This document shows positions 18,586 to 26,105 of a stretch of 64,000 nt of DNA, piece by piece (the first letter of the stretch is position 1; each line of letters begins with the position of its first letter). The stretch covers positions 5,332,001 through 5,396,000 of the forward strand of contig CAVPTO010000003.1 of assembly GCA_963708675.1 (NCBI GenBank), in the 5' to 3' direction. The stretch comes from DATAXP01 sp963708675. Lineage in GTDB: Bacteria > Planctomycetota > Planctomycetia > Pirellulales > PNKZ01. Below the pieces are notes generated by a model. The model saw only the letters and a program-made list of their open reading frames with translations, searched no databases and had not been told where the DNA came from. A program made the translations under genes and the position numbers.

Positions 18586-18707
18586 GGTCCTTAAAAATCT
18601 TTTGACGCGCGAGTAGTCGAGCCCCTATGCTTCAGTTGCGGTCGTTCGACCGTGGTGTGTGCATTCGCAATCCATCGGGCGCTTACGATTCAAGGGGAAA
18701 CAATCGT

Positions 18708-19145
18708 ATGAATTTGCAAGACATTCTGCGCGTGAAGGGATCGGAGGTTTACTCCATTGGGCCGAGCGCGACGCTCGGTGACGTCGTGCGATCGATGATG
18801 CAGCATCGATGCGGCGGCCTGCTGGTGTGCAATGACGCTGATTGCGGCGGTGACATTGTCGGTGTCATTACGGAGCGCGACATTCTTCGAGCATGTGCCG
18901 AGCGTCGCGGATCGATCTCCGACATTCCGATTCGCGACTACATGTCGACCGACCTTGTCACGGGCAGCCCCGACAATTCGATTGAATACATCATGGGCGT
19001 GATGACAGACCATCGCATCCGTCATCTTCCGGTGCTCGACGGTGAACAACTCGTCGGCATCATCTCGATCGGCGACCTCGTCAAGGCGCAGCATCACCAG
19101 ACAGTCGTCGAGAATCACTACCTGAAGAGCTACATTCAGGGCTAA
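18708..19145 (+). CDS. CBS-domain pair protein
   Basis: A 145-residue cytoplasmic protein made of two CBS motifs. The first runs about 5-68 (TLGDVVRSMMQHRCGGLLV to GVITERDILRACAER) and the second about 78-135 (DYMSTDLVTGSPDNSIEYIM to LVGIISIGDLVKAQ). Stand-alone CBS pairs bind adenosyl ligands and modulate partner proteins. ATG 18708 is preceded by AAGGGG (about 18691-18696), a good ribosome site, so the upstream in-frame codon at 18627 is not used. It converges on ispH; a strong hairpin lies between them. The partner protein is not evident. Confidence 0.9.
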   Translation: MNLQDILRVKGSEVYSIGPSATLGDVVRSMMQHRCGGLLVCNDADCGGDIVGVITERDILRACAERRGSISDIPIRDYMSTDLVTGSPDNSIEYIMGVMTDHRIRHLPVLDGEQLVGIISIGDLVKAQHHQTVVENHYLKSYIQG

Positions 19146-19154
19146 TTGCGTGAC

Positions 19155-19196
19155 GCGCCACAAGCCCAGCGCCCGACGGCCCTGGGTTTGTGGCGC
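19155..19196. terminator. Bidirectional terminator-like hairpin between the CBS gene and ispH
   Basis: A 15-bp stem (GCGCCACAAGCCCAG against CTGGGTTTGTGGCGC, one G-T pair) with a 12-base loop fills the gap between the two convergent genes. No long T run follows, but position and stability fit a terminator for both strands. Confidence 0.6.
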
Positions 19197-19240
19197 ACTG
19201 TGCGTTCGTCAGCGCAGTCGTTTCTCAGCGCAGCCGTGCG

Positions 19241-20254
19241 TCACTGCAACGGAATATCAATGTCCGGTCGTGCGTTGCACGCGACCAGGCTGTCCGCCGA
19301 CCTTTCGAGCGGCAATCCACGCAACTCTTTCGGCAGCGCGAAGTGTACTTCCTCTTCACGCACGATCCGCGGCTCGACCGTCGCGTTGAATCGCTTGCGT
19401 AAGAATTCGAGAACGTCTTCGACGACAAGTTCTGGAGCACTCGCCCCGGCGGTGACTAGCACCGTCTCATCGCCGCGGAACCACGTCAAGTCAATGTCAG
19501 CCGAGCCGTCGATCAAATAGGCCGGCACCTTGTTGTCGCTTGAGATCTCCGCGAGTCGCTGACTGTTCGAACTGTTGCGACTGCCGAGAACCAAAACCAG
19601 GTCGGCCTCCTGTGAGAGAATCTGCACTGCCTCTTGCCGGTTCTGCGTCGCGTAGCAAATGTCTTCTTTCGGCGGATTGGCGATGTTCGGGAATCTTTCG
19701 CGCAATCGACGAATGATGCGATTGGCGTCATCGACGGAGAGCGTCGTCTGCGTCAGGTACGCGAGCTTCGTGTCGTTCGGCAAATCCAAGCGATCAACGT
19801 CCTCAGGCGTTTCGACGAGCACCATCGCATGCGGCGCTTCGCCCATCGTCCCGATCACCTCGTCGTGACCCTCGTGGCCGATGAGAATGATGGTGTAGCC
19901 TTGCTGCGCGTAGCGGACCGCTTCGAGATGCACCTTGGTGACGAGCGGACACGTCGCGTCGATCGTTCGCAGGTTTCGCTCGGCTGAAATGTTCCGAATC
20001 TCAGGCGAGACGCCATGCGCGGAGTACAGCAACTGCGATCCTTCGGGCACCTCTTCCATCGAGTCGACGAATACGACGCCACGAGCTCGGAAGTAATCGA
20101 CGACGTACTTGTTGTGAACGATCTCGTGGTAGACGTACAACGGCGTACCGTGCAGCCGCAACGCCATTTCGAGGCTTTCGATCGCCATGTTCACCCCCGC
20201 GCAGAAGCCGCGAGGGCTGGCCAACAGGATTCGCATGCGTTTGGTCTCGCTCAT
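19241..20254 (-). CDS. ispH: 4-hydroxy-3-methylbut-2-enyl diphosphate reductase
   Basis: This 337-residue enzyme makes IPP and DMAPP from HMBPP, the last step of the MEP isoprenoid pathway. The three cysteines of the iron-sulfur cluster are C18 (PRGFCAGV), C102 (DATCPLVTKVH) and C200 (EDICYATQNRQEA). The substrate-binding histidine in YHEIVHNKYVV and the GHEGHDEVIGTMGE segment are also present. The protein is of normal family length and complete. Its start faces hpnC across 57 bases, which links precursor supply to squalene and hopanoid formation. Confidence 0.96.
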   Translation of the reverse strand: MSETKRMRILLASPRGFCAGVNMAIESLEMALRLHGTPLYVYHEIVHNKYVVDYFRARGVVFVDSMEEVPEGSQLLYSAHGVSPEIRNISAERNLRTIDATCPLVTKVHLEAVRYAQQGYTIILIGHEGHDEVIGTMGEAPHAMVLVETPEDVDRLDLPNDTKLAYLTQTTLSVDDANRIIRRLRERFPNIANPPKEDICYATQNRQEAVQILSQEADLVLVLGSRNSSNSQRLAEISSDNKVPAYLIDGSADIDLTWFRGDETVLVTAGASAPELVVEDVLEFLRKRFNATVEPRIVREEEVHFALPKELRGLPLERSADSLVACNARPDIDIPLQ

Positions 20255-20269
20255 GTTCTCTTCTATGAT
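20241..20269 (+). promoter_or_regulatory. Putative promoter of the hpnCDE operon
   Basis: TTGGTC (20241-20246), 17 bases, then TATGAT (20264-20269) form a sigma-70-like pair 43 bases before the hpnC ATG. The -35 box overlaps the first codons of the divergent ispH gene. Confidence 0.4.
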
Positions 20270-20311
20270 ACCTCTTTTCCCACATGCATTGAATGGTGCT
20301 TCGCCTTAACG

Positions 20312-21262
20312 ATGTCCAGCATCAGTTTCGACGAAGCGTTGCAGAAGTACGGTCCTGACGCGAAATCGGCAAGTCCATTAAGTCTCGAAGAAAGCCGTGC
20401 CTATTGCCGGCAACTCGCGCGAACGCACTACGAGAACTTCACCGTCGCGAGTTGGCTGCTGCCGCGACGCCTGCGCCAGCACTTCTATCACGTTTACGCC
20501 TATTGCCGTTGGGCCGACGATTTGGCCGACGAGACGCACGATCCACAGCGAAGCCTCGAACTGCTCGACTGGTGGGAACGTGAACTTACCGACTGCTACG
20601 CGTGCCGGCCTCGCCATCCCGTGTTTGTCGCGCTGGAAGAAACGATCCGCGAGTTCTCGATACCCATCGAGCCGTTTCGCGATTTGCTCGTCGCCTTTCG
20701 GCAGGACCAGCATGTGTGTGAGTACGAGACGTTCGAGCAACTGCTTGAATACTGTCGCTACTCGGCCAATCCCGTCGGCAGGCTGATCTTGTATCTCGGC
20801 CGCGTGCATGACGAAACGCGTGGCGAGCTTTCCGACCGTGTTTGCACGGGCTTGCAGCTTGCGAACTTCTGGCAGGATGTGGCGCCCGATTACGACCGCG
20901 GACGGGTGTACATGCCGCGCTCCACACGCGAATTGTTCGGCTACGACGACAAGATGTTGACGTCGCGGACGTGCAACGAGGCGTTTCGACACGCAATGGC
21001 GTTCGAGGTGCAACGAGCCGAGCATTGGCTGGAATCGGGACTGCCGCTGGTCGAAATGATGCCACGCGATCTGGGGGCCGACGTTTGGCTTTTCATCCAG
21101 GGGGGGCTGAAGATCATGGCCGAGGTGCGACGACTCGATTACGATGTGTGGACGTATCGCCCCACCGTCTCGCGTGGCCAGCAGTTTGGACTGCTGTGCG
21201 GGTGGCTGTGGCGCGGCACGCCTTGGGGCGCTCGCACAAACGCACGCAACATCGCATCGTAA
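20312..21262 (+). CDS. hpnC: Hydroxysqualene synthase HpnC
   Basis: A 316-residue member of the squalene/phytoene synthase family. The first aspartate-rich motif is YCRWADDLADE (about 68-78) and the second is LQLANFWQDVAPDYDRGR. In the three-step bacterial route HpnC turns presqualene diphosphate into hydroxysqualene. ATG 20312 gives the normal N-terminus; the open frame upstream overlaps ispH on the other strand and is not coding. HpnD follows 31 bases later, so hpnC-hpnD-hpnE is an operon. Confidence 0.95.
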   Translation: MSSISFDEALQKYGPDAKSASPLSLEESRAYCRQLARTHYENFTVASWLLPRRLRQHFYHVYAYCRWADDLADETHDPQRSLELLDWWERELTDCYACRPRHPVFVALEETIREFSIPIEPFRDLLVAFRQDQHVCEYETFEQLLEYCRYSANPVGRLILYLGRVHDETRGELSDRVCTGLQLANFWQDVAPDYDRGRVYMPRSTRELFGYDDKMLTSRTCNEAFRHAMAFEVQRAEHWLESGLPLVEMMPRDLGADVWLFIQGGLKIMAEVRRLDYDVWTYRPTVSRGQQFGLLCGWLWRGTPWGARTNARNIAS

Positions 21263-21293
21263 GAACGCGAGCCCGGCCGACGGAGCGGTTGTG

Positions 21294-22163
21294 GTGATAT
21301 CGAGTCTCGACGACAGCTATCAACTCTGCCAACAGATCACGCGGCGCAAAGCGCGGAACTTTTACTATTCGTTCCTGCTATTGCCGCGAGCCAAGCGGCG
21401 CGCGATGTGCGCGCTCTACGCATTTCTGCGGCATACGGACGATCTTGGCGATTCGGCCGCCGATGAGAACGAACGTCGCGTCTCGCTTGAAGCGTGGCGA
21501 CGATCGCTCAACGAAGCGATCGAAGGCCGCTTCGACTCGCCGATGATGCCGGCCTTGGCCGACACGCTTGAACGCTATCGCGTGCCGGCGAAATATTTGC
21601 ATGCCGTCATCGACGGCTGCTTGATGGACCTCGATCGGCAAACGTACAACACGTTCGACGAGTTGGCCAACTATTGTCATCACGTCGCTTCGGCCGTCGG
21701 CTTGGCTTGCATTCACATTTGGGGTTTTCAGGGAGGCGAGGCCGCCCTCGAACCGGCACGCAACTCCGGCATCGCGCTGCAGCTAACGAACATCCTTCGC
21801 GATTTGCAAGAAGACGCGAAAGTGGGCCGTGTGTATCTTCCGCAAGAAGATCTCAAGCGGTTCGACTACACCATCGACGACCTGCGCAAAGGCGTTCGCG
21901 ATGTGCGGTTCGACGCACTCATGCGTTTTGAGATCGCCCGTGCCGAGGAGTTTTACCGACGCGGCGCGGAGCTGTCGCGATATCTTTATCGTGACGGCAA
22001 ATCGGTCTTCGGCGCGATGACGGCGATCTATCATGGCCTGCTCGACGAGATCCAACGCCGTCATGGAGATGTGTTCAGTCGGCGCGTTGGCCTGAGTCCG
22101 TGGCGAAAACTGCGCATTGCCGCGCGATGGCTGTTGCCGCATCCTCTCGGAGCGGTGCGCTGA
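21294..22163 (+). CDS. hpnD: Presqualene diphosphate synthase HpnD
   Basis: This 289-residue squalene/phytoene synthase-family enzyme condenses two farnesyl diphosphates to presqualene diphosphate. The motifs are FLRHTDDLGDSAADE (first DxxxD) and QLTNILRDLQEDAKVGRVYLP (second). Starts at GTG 21291 and GTG 21294 are adjacent; either gives the family's usual N-terminus (SSLDDSYQLCQQITRRKARNF-type start). The upstream in-frame sequence is inside hpnC and not used. The stop overlaps the hpnE start as TGATG. Confidence 0.95.
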   Translation: MISSLDDSYQLCQQITRRKARNFYYSFLLLPRAKRRAMCALYAFLRHTDDLGDSAADENERRVSLEAWRRSLNEAIEGRFDSPMMPALADTLERYRVPAKYLHAVIDGCLMDLDRQTYNTFDELANYCHHVASAVGLACIHIWGFQGGEAALEPARNSGIALQLTNILRDLQEDAKVGRVYLPQEDLKRFDYTIDDLRKGVRDVRFDALMRFEIARAEEFYRRGAELSRYLYRDGKSVFGAMTAIYHGLLDEIQRRHGDVFSRRVGLSPWRKLRIAARWLLPHPLGAVR

Positions 22164-23530
22164 TGTCGTCGGCCGGCGAAGCGAAGCCGGCAAAGCGCGT
22201 GGCGATCGTCGGCGGTGGCCTCGCGGGACTTGCGGCCGCGGTCCGTCTCGTTGAACGCGGATGTCAGGTCGAGTTGTTCGAATCGCGTCGGCAAATCGGC
22301 GGGCGTGCGGCGAGCTTTCGTGATCCGGCCACTGGCGAACTCGTTGACTATTGTCAGCATGTGAGCCTCGGCTGCTGCACCGACCTTGCCGAGTTCTGCC
22401 AGCGCACGGGCATCGCTGACGGATTCCGTCGCGATCGCGTTCTGCATCTGTTCACGGCCGATGGCCGACACTACGAGTTAGGCGCTGCACCGATTCTTCC
22501 GGCGCCGCTGCATCTCGCGCCATCGCTGTTGCGATTGAGTTACCTCTCGTGGTCCGAACGCCTGCGAATCGTTCCCGCAATGCGACAACTCGCGAAGTCA
22601 GGCGATGTCGAGGAAGCGATCGGGCCATGGCTGCGACGGCATGGGCAGTCGCAGCACGTGATCGATCAGTTCTGGACGGTCGTACTCAACAGCGCCCTTG
22701 GCGACTCTTTGGAACGTGCTTCGGTACGCTACGCGCGGAAAGTTTTCGTCGATGCGTTCCTTTCATCGCGCGACGGCTACGAAGTGCTCGTGCCGACCGA
22801 ACCGCTCACCGAATTATTCGGAACGCGCGTCGTCGATTGGCTGACCCAGCGCGGCGCGAAAGTTAACTGCGGTCGGGCTTTGAAGAAAGTCGAGATCGTG
22901 AATGGACGGTTTTCTTCGCTCTTGATGGACGACGGCTCGCGAGTCGAGGCCGATGCGGCCGCCGTCGCCGTTCCGTGGCGATACGTGGCTGATTTGTTTG
23001 ATGCGTCGCAGCTCGACGGTCCACTGAAGCCTTTGGTCGCCGTCGCCTCCATCGGCGCCGCGCCGATTACGGGGGTACATCTGTGGTTCGATCGGCCGAT
23101 TACAGACCTGCCGCACGCCATCCTCGTCGGGCTCGAAAGCCAGTGGTTGTTCAATCGAGGACGCGACGCCGATAACACGGGAACCTTCTACTACCAGATC
23201 GTCGTCAGCGCCAGTTACGACTTCGCCTCGCGGCGACGTGATGAGATCGTGAACACGATTCAGGAAGAATTGAAACGCGTCTGGCCTGCGGCGCGAGATG
23301 CGAAGCTCGTCAATGCACGAGTGGTGACTGATCCATTCTCGGTCTTCTCACCGTCGCCGGGTGTCGATCAGTTACGGCCCGCACAACGCACGGCGATCGA
23401 AAACCTGGCCATCGCTGGCGATTGGACGTCGACCGGTTGGCCGAGCACAATGGAAAGCGCGGTGCGAAGTGGCAACCTGGCGGCCGAAGCGATTATCGGC
23501 AGCAGCAGTTGCACGTCTGGCGACGCATGA
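22163..23530 (+). CDS. hpnE: Hydroxysqualene dehydroxylase HpnE
   Basis: A 455-residue FAD-dependent amine-oxidase/phytoene-desaturase-type flavoprotein that reduces hydroxysqualene to squalene. The N-terminal Rossmann motif is VAIVGGGLAGLAAAVRLVERG, followed by ELFESRRQIGGRA; the C-terminal FAD motif is NLAIAGDWTSTGWPSTMESAVRSG (AGDWT...P..ME.A..SG). ATG 22163 overlaps the hpnD stop, which indicates coupled translation. The last 38 bases overlap the end of the convergent lipoprotein gene. Confidence 0.95.
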   Translation: MSSAGEAKPAKRVAIVGGGLAGLAAAVRLVERGCQVELFESRRQIGGRAASFRDPATGELVDYCQHVSLGCCTDLAEFCQRTGIADGFRRDRVLHLFTADGRHYELGAAPILPAPLHLAPSLLRLSYLSWSERLRIVPAMRQLAKSGDVEEAIGPWLRRHGQSQHVIDQFWTVVLNSALGDSLERASVRYARKVFVDAFLSSRDGYEVLVPTEPLTELFGTRVVDWLTQRGAKVNCGRALKKVEIVNGRFSSLLMDDGSRVEADAAAVAVPWRYVADLFDASQLDGPLKPLVAVASIGAAPITGVHLWFDRPITDLPHAILVGLESQWLFNRGRDADNTGTFYYQIVVSASYDFASRRRDEIVNTIQEELKRVWPAARDAKLVNARVVTDPFSVFSPSPGVDQLRPAQRTAIENLAIAGDWTSTGWPSTMESAVRSGNLAAEAIIGSSSCTSGDA

Positions 23531-23993
23531 CGAAGACGCCGTTGTCCTTGCACGTGCGGTATGTCGCACGGAAGTCGGTGGCCGTCATCGTGCCATTGTA
23601 GTAATACATGCCGCCCGCCAACTTGCCGAGATCTTTCTGGCCGTGGAAGTGCCAGACGCCATCCTGCTCGTAGGCCGTGAGAGTAATCTCATATTCATAC
23701 GAGAAGACTTTGAAGAACGTCGCGTGAAAGCGAACGTGGAACTGCGTGTTGTCGCAGTTGGTGATGATCGCATCGAGACAGCCCTTGTGGCTCGACGTGC
23801 AAGCCTCCCACGAGCCCGCCCAACAACCCGCCGGATCGACGGCGGGCCGACGTGCCGCACACGCGCACTGTTGACGGAAGTTCGAGAATGGTGTGCAGCC
23901 GGCGACGCTTGCCACGACGGCGAGCAACGCAACCGCGGCGAGGTGCCGCGCATAGCGGCTGGGTAAACTTTGCGCGTTGTGCATTCCGTGCAC
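23493..23993 (-). CDS. Cys-rich lipoprotein, unknown function
   Basis: A 166-residue exported lipoprotein: hydrophobic HLAAVALLAVVASVAGC gives a lipobox with lipidated Cys at about 33. The mature part is a small beta-rich domain with the pattern GCWAGSWEACTSSHKG, FHVRFHATFFKVFSYEYEITLT, HFHGQKDLGKLAGGMYYYNGTMT and FRATYRTCKDNGVFVM. I associate this pattern with planctomycete proteins of unknown role. It has about a dozen cysteines and ends in CNCCCR. Starts at Met1 or Met4 (23984) are both possible. It lies downstream of hpnG on the same strand. Confidence 0.7.
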   Translation of the reverse strand: MHGMHNAQSLPSRYARHLAAVALLAVVASVAGCTPFSNFRQQCACAARRPAVDPAGCWAGSWEACTSSHKGCLDAIITNCDNTQFHVRFHATFFKVFSYEYEITLTAYEQDGVWHFHGQKDLGKLAGGMYYYNGTMTATDFRATYRTCKDNGVFVMRRQTCNCCCR

Positions 23994-24082
23994 CTGCGAA
24001 AGAGATCGATGGGCCTCGTGCCTCTCGTTCGTGACATCGGTGCTTAGATGGCAGCGGCTTTAGCTTCGGAAATTCAGACCTC

Positions 24083-24937
24083 CTAATCGAGCCGTGGGAT
24101 CACGGCTGCCAGGAACTTCGCGAGGCGATCGCTGCATACGAGGGCCGTTTCTTTCAGCCGCCACATGTCCTTAAAGCTCGATGGTCGCCGCCACAGTGCA
24201 CTCGTCGCGGCTCCAAGCTGCCCGGCCAGCGACTTTTGCTTCGCGAGGTTGCCGATGTCTTTCGGCATCTCTTCGTCGATCGTGTCGCTGATCACGCGCA
24301 CGCACAGGCATCGCACCTGCGCCTGGCGGCAAGCGTCGGCCGCCCCCCACGACTCCATGTCGACGGCGAGTGCGTCGTGCGTTGTTCCCAGAGCGCGCTT
24401 CTCCTCCGGCGTGCCGACCACATCGGAAACGGTGACGATTCGCCCCATGTGTACGCCCGGTGTTGCCGACAGCGATGCGGCATCGACTTTCAGATCGAGC
24501 GACAATCGATTGCCGTCGGGTCCGACGAGGCTGTCGGCCATCACGATGTCGCTTCGCTTGAGTCGAGCATCGAGCCCACCGGCGAATCCTGCGGAGATAA
24601 TCCAACGTGGTCGATGGCCCGACAGAAGAAGCTCGGTGCCGTGCCGGGCGGCTTCGCAACCGACACCGGCCTCGACGATCGTCAGCCCGCGTGTGCCCAA
24701 TTCGCCTTGCCGCACCACCGAGCCGGCGGCTCGTGTCGTTAGCACGCCCGACATCAAGTCTTCGAGTCCGCCTGCTTCGATGCCCAAGGCAAAGACGAGA
24801 CCGACATCGCACGGGATAGGTTCGCCCGTCGTCGCGTCGTCCGGAGATTGCTTAGAAGCGCCTGCGGCAAGCTGCTCGTAGATCTTCGAGCGCGCTTGTT
24901 GTTGAAGCCAATTTTGAAGAAGCGACCGCCAGAGCAT
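24083..24937 (-). CDS. hpnG: HpnG-like nucleoside phosphorylase (hopanoid side chain)
   Basis: A 284-residue PNP/MTAN-type phosphorylase. It has the early strand LVFALGIEAGGLED, the GLTIVEAGVGCEAARHGTELLL region, IISAGFAGGLDARLKRSDIVMAD, and near the C-terminus ALAVDMESWGAADACRQ, the ribose-binding MES motif followed by VRVISDTIDEE (catalytic Asp). HpnG removes adenine from adenosylhopane to form ribosyl- or phosphoribosylhopane. The N-terminal 40 residues are a variable extension. It follows hpnH by 51 bases and belongs to the shc-hpnH-hpnG operon. Confidence 0.88.
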   Translation of the reverse strand: MLWRSLLQNWLQQQARSKIYEQLAAGASKQSPDDATTGEPIPCDVGLVFALGIEAGGLEDLMSGVLTTRAAGSVVRQGELGTRGLTIVEAGVGCEAARHGTELLLSGHRPRWIISAGFAGGLDARLKRSDIVMADSLVGPDGNRLSLDLKVDAASLSATPGVHMGRIVTVSDVVGTPEEKRALGTTHDALAVDMESWGAADACRQAQVRCLCVRVISDTIDEEMPKDIGNLAKQKSLAGQLGAATSALWRRPSSFKDMWRLKETALVCSDRLAKFLAAVIPRLD

Positions 24938-24988
24938 GCGATCGATTATAGATGGCGAGGCCGCGGAAGCGTTACCCGAAGGCAGCCG

Positions 24989-26105
24989 CTAATTTGCGTT
25001 GCTCAACACCTGCAGCTCGACAAGGTGCGGAGGCGGGACGCGCTCGGCTTCGAGTTCGGCATCGACGGCCGCTAACGTTGCCGGAGATTCACGCTTCGGC
25101 CCGAAGACGGTCAGCCACGCCGTGCGTGCGAAACCGCTCAACGAGTTGAACGTCTGACTGACAGCCGTCGGCTCGTAGCCGCAATGGACCATGCAATCGC
25201 TGCACTTCGGGTTGCCGCTGGCGCGACCGTAAGAACTCCAATCGGTCGCGTCGAGCAGCTCTTGGAACGTCTCGGTGTAACCTTCGCCAAGCAAGTAACA
25301 CGGCTTCTGCCAACCAAAGAGGTTGTACGTCGGCGTGCCCCAAGGCGTGCATTCGAGCTCGCGCTTGCCGCGAAGGAACTCGAGAAACAACGGCGACAGA
25401 TTGAATTTCCACTGCGGTTTCGGGTTCGACAACAGGCGGAAGAACAAGCGGCGCGTCTTCTCGCGCTTCAGGAAGTTCTGCTGGTCGGGCGCCTTTTCGT
25501 AGCTGTAGCCCGGCGAAAGCATCATCCCTTCGACGCCCAGCAACATCATCTGGTCGAAGAACTCGCGGAACCGCGCCGGGTTGGCGTTGTCGTAAAGCGT
25601 CGTGTTCGTCGTGACACGAAAGCCGCGCGTGATCGCTGCCCGCATGGCACGCACGGCGATGTCGTAGCCGCCTTCGCGGCAGACAGCCGCGTCGTGCTCT
25701 TCGCGCAGTCCGTCCATATGCACGGAGAACGTCAGGTACTTCGATGGCGTGAATCGCGGTAGGAACTCTTCAAGCTTGAGCGCGTTGGTGCAGAGGTAAA
25801 TGTATTTCTTGCGCAACGAGCCCTTCGACGATTTCGACGATTTGCGGATGTAGCAGCGGTTCGCCGCCAGGAATCGAAACCATCGGCGCACCACACTCGT
25901 CGACCGCGCGAAAGCATTGTTCGGGCGTGAGGTGACGGCGCAGCACGTCAACCGGGAACTGAATCTTGCCACATCCAGCGCATGCCAAATTGCAGCGGAA
26001 CAACGGCTCGAGCATCATCACGAGCGGATACCGCTTTTGTCCGCGCAGGCGCTTGCCGAGCACGTACGTCGCGACGGTCCACATTTGCGAAACCGGCACG
26101 CCCAT
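24989..26105 (-). pseudogene. hpnH: Adenosyl-hopene transferase HpnH (radical SAM), split by a frameshift at 25811-25814
   Basis: Two frames make one HpnH of about 372 residues. The N-terminal part starts at ATG 26105 (MGVPVSQMWTVATYVL) and contains the radical-SAM cluster motif LFRCNLACAGCGKIQFP (CxxxCxxC). It is lost after IVEGLVAQ. The continuing frame has KKYIYLCTNALKLEEFLP, LTFSVHMDGLREEHD, a C-terminal Cys set in NPKCSDCMVHCGYEP, and ends at 24989. Adding one GC pair to the GCGC at 25811-25814 gives the expected ARKKYIYLCTNAL and a full-length product. Every domain is otherwise intact, so I expect the cell makes active HpnH, which adds 5'-deoxyadenosine to diploptene. The start overlaps the shc stop (TGATG). 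Confidence 0.85.
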
